From: Darksidea phi
Lineage: Eukaryota; Ascomycota; Dothideomycetes; Pleosporales; Lentitheciaceae
Assembly (NCBI GenBank): GCA_030770425.1
Contig: JASJFT010000017.1
Coordinates: 1-64,000 of the forward strand
DNA length: 64,000 bases
Direction of reading: 5' to 3'
Within the stretch, counting starts at the first letter, position 1. Each line of letters starts with the position of its first letter. The translations under genes and the position numbers were made by a program. This document shows, piece by piece, positions 55,372-64,000 of the stretch. The notes beneath the pieces were generated by a model. The model had not been told where the DNA came from, made no database searches, and saw nothing but the letters and a program-made list of their open reading frames with translations.

Positions 55372-56684
55372 TTGGGGGGGTGCACTGGAAGGGGAACAAG
55401 ACTAGGAAGGTGGGGCATGCTTTCGCTTCTCCGTGTATCTAAGCGCCCACTTGTTGGTAGTGGGAAGAGTGTAAATATCAACGGCTCGTATGAAACGGAT
55501 ATCTTATACGTATCCATGAAACAGGATGTGGTGCTGAGCTCGAAAATGTGATCTGTCCGGGGCGGAGAACGGGTGGGCGGAGAAGCAGGAAAAGAGACAT
55601 GCACGGGCCTCGATGTCCTCGTCCTGTAGTACGTTGACTGGAGGAGCGGTTGGCTCGCGAACGAGAGGGGACTGTCTGTGGAATTTGTGAGAGCACCCGT
55701 GCGTTTGATGTACCATGTGTAATCCAGATTCGTGATCAAGGGGGCTCTGATGAACGGGCACACTGATAGACGGGCGAAGCCGTTGTGCTCTTGGCCGGGG
55801 GGGGGTTGGGGATTCAGAGCAGAAGCGGGCTGAGGGAAAAGCAACTAGACCAGCGATATCGAGAAGTACTGTGAAAGGGTCCGTTCGCTGGAGCCAGCTC
55901 ACATGAGAACGCGTCGAGGGCCAGGTCCTAGCGGGATGGCGTGGAGGTGTCATTATTCTCCCCGCCAGATTGGCTTGGACCGGCGTGTCGTGCATGTCCG
56001 GGGTGCGAGCGGCCTAACGCTCCTGGCGCCAAAACTCCTCAGAGTTGCGAGCCCATACCGTCTTTCTATTACCAAAGTGTTTGCTATTCTCGAGCAGTAC
56101 TCATGCCGGTATAGAGGACGCAGTCGTTGCGACAAATGGTCATGTGATTCTATGCAACTGGGCGCTAGCGCATTCGGGCCTAGCGCCTGGTCACAAATCG
56201 TGCCAGTGCTCAGCCGCGCCTGGCGTCTCCCCCTCGAGCCCTCCACAGTTCCTCGCCAACACTTGGAGACCCCATCCCGATATCACACAGCTTCCGACCG
56301 CATCTTAGTCACGGGCGCAACACGCTCTCCACAACGCGTGCAGTCGTTTCCTGCCCGCCCCGCGCGCGTTTGCGCCTTCCCCTGTTGCCACGCCGAATTT
56401 GCATCGCCCGCCTCAGCACCTCCCTTCGCGGCATCACGAACGGTCCCCCCCCGGCCGTTCTCCATCAGCCTCATTCACCGAGGGGCCTCCACCAGCACCA
56501 CCGCGTCCGATAATGTCATAGAGACCATCCCCACGCGCCCTTTCACCAACCGCGACCGTCATTACCTTGTATCCGCGCGTCTGAGCACTGCCTTCACTTC
56601 GCGCGCCCGCCGCGTCCCAGCCCATCCAACGTCCAAAGTCGGCTTCGTTCGCAACGACAACAAACACTCACGTTTTCATCCAAC
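55372..56684. other. Intergenic; promoter of the SNF2-family gene
   Basis: Open frames on both strands (for example 55903-56856 plus) are Arg/Ser/Pro-rich, without motifs, and overlap the true start of the next gene in another frame. None is called. Confidence 0.45.
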
Positions 56685-59600
56685 ATGGCGTCAGTGCAAG
56701 CCGCGCCGGGCGTTCCCGGCCCAGGGCAGCTGCCTGGCAATCTCACCAAAGAGATGGTGCAGCAGGTCTATGTTGTACGTATACTTTATCCCGCGCTTTC
56801 TCTCAACCTCCCTTGCCATTGCGCATCGCGTCGCGCTTCGTCTGACCTTCTCCTAGAAGTACAACCAGATGAGACAACAAGGCGTCCCCGAGACCGACCC
56901 AGAGTACATCAAGGCCCGCAATTTGCTCCAGGCTGTGCAGAAGCAAAACTTTGCGCGACAGCAGCAGGCGAGGGCGATGCAACAGCAAATGCAGCAGCGC
57001 CAGCAGAGTCAATCAGATCAACAACCCCCGCAGCAAAATGGCGCCGTCCCCGGCATGTCCAACGGGGCCAAGCCTACCGGTCCACCAGATGTTAAAGCCC
57101 CAATTCCCGCGCCATTGTCCAGTGCGCCATCCTCTGGCCCTCAAGTTGCAACTGCGGGAGGACAGGCCCCGTCTGGCGACGGCCAGACCCCCACTTCTGC
57201 AACAAGCGCCGGCTCTACATCATTCTCATCCGACCAGCTGATACTTCTACGCAAACAGATCGCCGCCTTCAAGCACCTTTCCAAGGGCCTGCCGTTGCCT
57301 GCTAACATGCAGCAGCAGCTCTTCACCACGCAACAGGCGAAGAAGCCGCAAAACATCGCCGAGGCCGTCTCTGCTGCCAGCCAGGTCCTCGACAACGCTA
57401 CCCGGGCGGGTAGCGCGTCTAGTACGGGTGCAAATGGCGCTGTCCAGCCTCTGCCTGCTATTCCTAAATACAACCCAACCAGAATCACGGATATCTGGAA
57501 GAAGGATGAAAGGACTGGCGAGCAGATTGTCCCAGATGTTAACTACATAACGCACGGGAATCGGGCGAATCGACCCTACCTCGCGTCGGTCATGCCTTTC
57601 GGCGTCAGCATCGAGCATGTGCGGCAACAAATGAGTTTGTTGAAAGACACCCGTGAGAAGGAGGCGCGCGAGGTCATCCTCTACAACCGCTTGACGTCGA
57701 GAAAGGCGGAGCTAGAAAAAATCAGTGCAAACATCGGGTCATGGGACACGAGCCGGACGGACACCCCCGAAGACGACGGAAAGGTGAAGCTTGCGTTACT
57801 CATCGAGCAGAAGATGCTCAATCTGCTCCCGAAACAGCGCCTCCTTCGAAAACAGATTAGTCGCGAGATGGTCCATGCCGATAATCTCGCAATGACTGCC
57901 AACCGCACGATCTACCGACGTCTTAAGAAGCAGTCATTGCGCGAAGCACGCCTCACGGAGAAGCTCGAGAAGCAACAGCGTGACGCGCGCGAAACCAAAG
58001 AAAAGAAGAAGCACCACGATTTTATCGAAGCCATCCGCAAACATCGCCACGAGCTGACCGAGGCCAGTATGGGCCAGCGACAGCGACTCCAGAAGCTCGG
58101 GCGCACCATGATCACGACCCACCAGAACATCGAAAAAGAAGAGCAGAAGCGTGTCGAGCGTACCGCGAAACAGCGTCTGCAGGCCTTGAAAGCCAACGAC
58201 GAAGAGACCTATCTCAAGCTCTTGGGGCAGGCCAAGGACACTCGTATCTCACATCTGCTCAAGCAAACCGATGGCTTTTTGAAACAACTCTCCGCATCTG
58301 TCAAGGCACAGCAGCGAGGTTATTCCGATCGCTACAAACAGGCCGAAGGAGTCTCGAGCGACGAGTCAAGCGAGGAGGAGTCTGGAGACGAACACGAAAA
58401 CCGTCCTGGCAAGAAGCGCACCGACTACTACGAAATCGCTCACCGCAACAAGGAAGAAGTCACTCAGCAGGCATCGATCTTGGTCGGCGGTACGCTCAAG
58501 GAATACCAGGTCAAGGGTCTGCAGTGGATGGTGTCGTTGTACAACAACAACTTGAACGGTATCCTCGCCGACGAGATGGGTCTTGGCAAAACCATTCAAA
58601 CCATCAGTCTTATCACCTACCTTATCGAGAAGAAGAACCAACCAGGACCCTATCTTGTCATTGTGCCCTTGAGTACGTTGACCAACTGGAACAACGAGTT
58701 CGACAAGTGGGCGCCTAGCGTTACCAAGATCGTCTACAAGGGGCCGCCCAATCAACGAAAGCAGCACCAGCAGCAAATCCGGTGGGGCCAGTTCCAGGTC
58801 CTTCTGACCACATACGAGTTCATCATCAAGGATAGGATCATCCTTAGTAAGATCAAATGGCTTCACATGATCGTTGATGAGGGTCATCGTATGAAGAATC
58901 AGAACTCCAAGCTCAGCAGCACAATCACGCAGTATTACACAACACGGTATCGTTTAATTCTCACGGGAACACCGCTTCAGAACAACCTTACCGAGCTGTG
59001 GGCAATGCTCAACTTCGTCCTACCAACCATCTTCAAATCCGTGAAATCGTTCGATGAGTGGTTCAACACTCCGTTCGCAAACACAGGTGGTCAGGACAAG
59101 ATGGAGCTCACTGAAGAAGAGCAACTGCTCGTCATTCGTCGTTTACACAAGGTTTTGCGTCCTTTCTTGCTGCGCCGTCTCAAGAAAGACGTGGAAAAGG
59201 ACTTGCCCGACAAGACCGAGCGCGTCATCAAGTGCAACTTCTCCGCGCTGCAAGCGAAGCTGTACAAACAGCTTGTTACCCACAACAAGCTCATGGTGAG
59301 TGACGGCAAAGGTGGTAAGACAGGCATGCGGGGTTTGAGCAATATGCTTATGCAGTTGCGAAAGCTTTGCAATCATCCCTTTGTGTTTGAGCAGGTCGAG
59401 GAGCAGATGAACCCTAGCAAGGTCTCTAACGATATGCTTTGGCGAACAGCCGGCAAGTTCGAACTTCTCGATAGAGTTATGCCCAAGTTCCAGGCTACGG
59501 GCCATCGTATCCTGATGTTCTTCCAGATGACGCAAATCATGAACATCATGGAAGACTACCTTAGACTGAGAGGCATGCACTATCTCCGTCTGGATGGCGC

Positions 59601-61002
59601 CACCAAAGCAGATGACCGATCGGAGCTCCTCAGACTTTTCAACGCCCCAGACTCGCCATATTTCTGCTTCCTTCTTTCAACCCGTGCTGGTGGCCTAGGT
59701 CTCAACCTCCAGACTGCCGACACTGTCATCATCTATGACTCAGATTGGAATCCTCATCAGGATCTCCAAGCCCAGGATCGTGCCCATCGTATCGGTCAGA
59801 AGAACGAGGTTCGCATTCTCCGTCTCATCACCTCCAACTCCGTAGAAGAAAAGATCCTCGAGCGCGCAAACTACAAGCTGGATATGGATGGCAAAGTCAT
59901 CCAGGCTGGTAAATTCGACAATAGATCGACCAACGATGAACGAGATGCGATGCTACGCATGATGTTGGAGTCTGCAGAAGCCGCTGAGAGTCTCGAGCAG
60001 GAAGAAATGGACGATGATGACCTCAATCTAATCATGATGCGCAACGAGGAAGAACTCAAGGTCTTTCAGCGAATGGATCGGGAGCGCCTAGCCAATGACC
60101 CGTATGGGCCTGGAAAGAAGCACCCCCGCCTGCTAAGTGAGGCCGAATTGCCTGACATTTACCTAAATGACGACGGTCCCGTCGTCGAAGAGAAAGAAGA
60201 GGTGAATATCGGGCGAGGCGCGCGTGAACGCACTCGTGTTAAGTATGACGATGGCCTCACGGAGGAACAATGGCTCGAGGCCGTTGACAACGATGAGGAT
60301 ACGATCGAAGCCGCCATTGCCCGCAAAGAAGCCAAGGTCGCTAGACGCAAGAACAAGTCAGGGAAAGATATGGGAGACTCTCCAGCCCCCTCGCGTGAGA
60401 GTTCAGAAGAGCCGCAGCCCAAGAAACGTGGTCGAAAACCCAAGGCCGAGAAGCGCAAGGCGGACGAGGCGTCACTGGACGGTGAGGTTGCACCTCGCAA
60501 GCGCGGTCGGCCTACACCGAACAAGGTCCCGGAGACGCTCACGCCTGAGCAGCGCACATTGCTCCAAAAGATCGTGAACGAGGTCTACGAGGCCCTGAAT
60601 GATCTCGAGGAAGAATCCCACGATGAGGAAATTCCGAACCGTGGCATCATCGACCCCTTCATCGAACTGCCCGACAAATGGGACTACCCCGACTACTACC
60701 AGATCATCAAGAACCCCGTCTGCATGAACCAGGTCAAGAAAAAGATCAACAAGAAGGAGTACCAGTCCTTGAAACAATTCCTTCACGATATTCGCACCCT
60801 CTGCAACAACTGCCGCACATATAACGAGGACACAAGTCTGCTATACCAAGACGCGAATCTTATCGAGCGGACATGTTTGGAGAAATTGAGAGAGGCAACG
60901 GAGACTATTCCAGAGTGGCAGGATTTTGACGACGCGGGTTCGGCGAATGGGGGGCTAAGTACGGGAATGCCGAGTGCGGTGGGTACACCGAGGGCTCTTT
61001 AA
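56685..61002 (+). CDS. STH1: SWI/SNF-RSC chromatin-remodeling ATPase (STH1/SNF2 type)
   Basis: Catalytic subunit of a nucleosome-remodeling complex in the nucleus. Exons: 56685-56774 and 56857-61002 (intron 82 nt); 1411 aa. Domains in order: short N-terminus, Gln-rich stretch (~60-90), HSA-type basic helix (~370-450; RTIYRRLKKQSLREARLTEK), then the SNF2 ATPase from ~580. The ATPase shows DEMGLGKTIQ (~600), DEGHRMKN (~702) and LTGTPLQNNLTELWA. The helicase C lobe (STRAGGLGLNLQTADTVIIY, QAQDRAHRIGQ) is followed by a SnAC-like region, two AT-hook motifs (KKRGRKPK and RKRGRP, ~1220-1255) and a C-terminal bromodomain (~1270-1375; DYYQIIKNPVCMNQVKKKIN). Size and the short N-terminus favour the STH1/Snf21 ortholog over SNF2, but I cannot separate the paralogs with certainty. 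Confidence 0.93.
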
Positions 61003-62002
61003 GTTGGTTGTAAGTTTTTCCTTTCCTAATAGAGAGTTTCTGTGTACCTTGCTAACTTTGTTTTAAGTTGAAGAAAATACCCCATAGACTTGTTCCGGTG
61101 ACATTACTCGGCATTTCGGCTCGGTGTGCGTACATGGTCCCCCTGCTTTCTCAAAATGTCTTCTCAAACTGTATAATGTTTCTTGGCGTCTACTTTCCCG
61201 TTTCACATCAACGGGCGTCCGCTGGTATGGAGCAATGGTGGTGTTTGTTTTTTGAGGTACCATTACATCTTCCCTTCGGGTACGATTGATGTGTGGTGGA
61301 TTGGGGATAGGAGTTGCTGGAATGGGTTGCACGGATAACTAGTACGCGGTTTACTTGGCCAGCGACTGGTAACCGATACTGTGCGTATGCATAAGATAGG
61401 ATAGTTTTGAAATACATTTGGTGATATCTTCAAGGTGGCTAGAGCTAGCTTTTGTGCCTGGTTAAACGAATCCAGGATGCAGGTTAGGTTGCTTAAGCAA
61501 GGAAAACAAGCTCGGAAAGACTGGTGCATACATTTTCTATTATACAGCTTTGTGTTCGACCATCGGGTGCATACGCGCATCTTTTGGAAAGGCGCCTCAG
61601 TGCTGACCGTTCATCGGAACTGATCTCGAATCAATCAGGGTAAAGCCGGCCGTAACGAACCGCTGTATATTTTGTGGTGTTTCGTCGCCGACGAGATGGA
61701 TCTATGGTCAGGATGTAATCGTAATTTGTTCCCACTATATTTTCACTGCATCGCATCTAGAATGTCCCGGCACAAGGTTCTCAGCAGTTGTTGCGGGTGA
61801 GCCTGACGACAGTCAGATGCTCAGACGTACACACAGTATGATTCATTCAGAGATGTCAGGGGCATTCCCTCACATATGCCCAATCTCGCAATTAGAGCAA
61901 ATTTCCACAACCTACGTACAAGCCAACCCCTTCCTTCCCTTACCCCTAGCAGCTCCCATCCCAAGCCTCCACAATCTTCTTGTTCCTTCTGAAGCCAAAC
62001 AT
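61003..62002. other. Intergenic, no supported gene
   Basis: 3' flanks of the remodeler gene and the permease pseudogene, which point towards each other. Only short frames occur. Confidence 0.5.
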
Positions 62003-63656
62003 CTACATGATCTCAGTCCAAAACCCCACAGCCCGCTCCGAGTAGGCAGCCTTATACGCATCTATAAGCGGCTTGTCCCACACAAGATCCGCCTCCAACG
62101 GGTCCACAAACTTGGTCCGCTTGATTAATCCCCATTCGAAGAAGAGTACCGGCGCCACTAACACCATGTAGTATGTGAAGGTGTCGACTGCCCACCCGCT
62201 AGGTAGGAAGACAGTGTAGCCATAGCAGGTGACAACGCAGGTAAGAAATACGAGAGGGATGTGTGTGCAGAGGGCTGGAAGCGGGCGAAGTAGGGCATAG
62301 CGCTCCGATCGGTGCCTGATGCTTTGCAGGCCCGATAGAAGAAGATATATGTTACGCAAATGACCAGGTAATCGATGATTTGGGCGGCGATGATGATGTT
62401 TGCGAACCATGTTAGCACCTTTGAGGCACCACTGCTCACATTGAGGAACGCCGAGAACGGGAACAGGATAGTGATGCAGAGACAATAGATCGGAACCTCG
62501 GCTTTGGTGCACTTGGTCAGGAAGCGTGGCGCTTGACCGTCGATGGTGAGGCCGTAGAGCGGCCGTGTGCCGTAGTATGTGTATGCGTTTCCGGCGTAGA
62601 AGATCGAGGTACAGAGCAGGGCGTTGGTAAGAGGCGGGAGATTTTGGACGCTCAAGTATCTCATCGCAATATCATATGACGATGCCGCCGCGGTCCCGCC
62701 ACGATGGCTCTTCCCACTCAGAATATCTACCAAGGTCGTCTCATCGTACGGCACCACGATATCCACACATAGCGCACTGCTAATGGAAAAGAACACGAAG
62801 CGAGCATATGTCGCTTTGAACGCATTCTTGAGGTATCGCCTGGATAGCCTGACTTCTCCCGCTACCATGGACACATATTCGGGACCAACGACGGTAAACG
62901 CTGCACTCCACATAGCACCCGGGAAACCTTCAAACAGCTCAGGGTCTCCAGTCGTATTGTACGTTGCCCAAGCACCGGGTTTCGTCCAATATCGAAATCT
63001 GTATGCATCGTGTTTGGGGTTACCGCCAACCATAGTGGTGGAGGTAAAGGATAGCATAATCAGAATCAGGAAGGCCTCTCCAAGGGCGAGCCAGAATTCT
63101 GCTTCGCCATATTACTTTACTACAAAAGCGTTGACGACACTGGAGCCACGATTAGTGTCTACTATGGTGAGAAATAATATCCAGCACCTTACAAATAGTG
63201 GACAATGCAAGCGGCTACCACCGCAGCAACGGGATAAGCGGCGCCTCATGTAGGAAGAAGTTCCAGCCAACCATGAATCCAAATGATTCACCAACTCATC
63301 TACCCACCATGCGGATAAAGCCTCCCGTTACAGGCATATAACTTGACATCTCCGCTTGGCAGTTGTTGACCAAGCCGAGCATGCGCGAGTAGATGGTACA
63401 GGCGAGGAAACAGGCTTCAGGGGCCGCCTTTGATAAGACCGTTAGCAATACTAACAAATGTCGTCGTTCCGATTAAGCCGCCGGTAGCAATAAGTTTCAC
63501 TTGCCGATTCCCTAGATGCCGTTGGAGCTCGTCGGCATTGCCAATAGAGCCGGCGCGGGCGATGCTGTAGTCGGTGTTAACCTGGTAAAGGTCTTTGTAG
63601 AACGAGGGGGCATTGCTTAGCTTCTCGTGGTTGGGCAGCGTCTTAGTCTCCTCCAT
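62003..63656 (-). pseudogene. Broken amino-acid permease (APC superfamily, YAT family)
   Basis: A fungal plasma-membrane amino-acid permease, now disrupted. Reading the minus strand from ATG 63656: N-terminus (EELQRHLGNRQ-like, QVKLIATGGLIGTTTFVSIA), then a frame change near 63425. LVNNCQAEMSSYMPVTGGFI follows, then a TGA where the family has Trp (near 63312) and, after WNFFLHEAPLIPL, a TAG. A probable relic intron (branch CACTAAT) and a TAA just before YGEAEFWLALG come next. An intact stretch then runs 63105-62290 (GGNPKHDAYRFRYWTKPGAW, AAFTVVGPEYVSMVAGEV, STFYAGNAYTYYG-like, LTWFANIIIAAQIIDY). A frame change near 62285 leads to the C-terminus ending at 62003. At least three stops and two frameshifts make a functional product very unlikely. 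Trp-to-stop changes are G-to-A, as RIP can cause. Confidence 0.85.
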
Positions 63657-64000
63657 TGTGGATGGAACGGGAAGCCGGTGGTGAAAGAGTTGGAGAGGAG
63701 TACGGAAAGCGCCTGGTAAAGCGGACCGGTTGTCCTTTTTATACCTAGTAATCGACGTAGCATCTCGAGCCCACCTTGATAACAATTCCTAGAACCTGTT
63801 TGGCACTTGTAGGGATCACTGCGGGGTATTGGATCTTGGGTTGGTTGTCTTCGGTCACGAACCATCTACATGCACCGGAAGCGTAATCTAGAGGTGGACT
63901 ATCACCTCGGGCTCGCATCCGCGGGCTTTTCGCATCTGTACAAGAACAAAAAACGCCCATGCGTCCATCTGGGCCTACTATGACGGTAGCTGCAGCGAAG
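63657..64000. other. Window end, no supported gene
   Basis: Upstream flank of the permease pseudogene. Minus-strand frames here have no motif. Confidence 0.4.

Noticed and set aside
55903..56856. 317-codon plus-strand frame before the remodeler gene
   Set aside because: Overlaps the true start of the SNF2-type protein in another frame and has no motif.

Overview
The window is nuclear DNA of a filamentous ascomycete (Pezizomycotina; the gene set fits a Dothideomycete best, which is inference). Genes are monocistronic, lie on both strands, and are broken by short introns of about 43-206 nt with GT..AG ends and CTAAC/CTAAT-like branch sites. Housekeeping families are fungal: HEM1, GSH2, THO2, YPP1, RIX1, ERF4 and an STH1/SNF2-type remodeler. 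No bacterial operon, ribosome binding site or CRISPR array was seen. Exon joins given here were worked out by hand from splice signals, reading phase and family knowledge; no RNA data were available.

Left part (1-41 kb), ordinary gene-rich chromosome: a secreted GH15 glucoamylase with CBM20 (562-2493), a decayed protein kinase (about 2850-4240), ERF4 (minus), a DUF4203/TMEM198-like membrane protein (minus), glutathione synthetase (minus), a SAM-domain acidic protein with SUMO-interaction-like motifs (plus), 5-aminolevulinate synthase (plus), the very large THO2 (plus), a small cysteine-cluster protein (minus), TTC7-like YPP1 (minus) divergent from RIX1 (plus), an uncharacterised basic-tailed protein, and a T5orf172/DUF1766 protein (minus).

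Middle part (about 41-51 kb), accessory and gene-poor: AT-rich stretches, tRNA-Gly-like relics, a broken DUF7924-like gene, three genes I could not assign to a family (282, 147 and 394 aa), a hairpin, tandem repeats, and one copy of a 180-bp dispersed repeat whose other copy lies inverted at 30.3 kb.

Right part (51-64 kb): two secreted plant-cell-wall enzymes on the same strand, a GH131-like protein (51553-52608) and a CE15 glucuronoyl esterase (54205-55371). The esterase has a perfect 20-bp palindrome abutting its TATA box. Then come the SWI/SNF-RSC ATPase (56685-61002) and a broken amino-acid permease (62003-63656, minus). Glucoamylase, GH131 and CE15 together suggest a saprotroph or plant-associated fungus. 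I did not find a convincing multi-gene novel system. The best leads are the palindromic promoter of the CE15 gene, the SIM-rich SAM protein, the unassigned genes of the 41-51 kb island, and the shared dispersed repeat.
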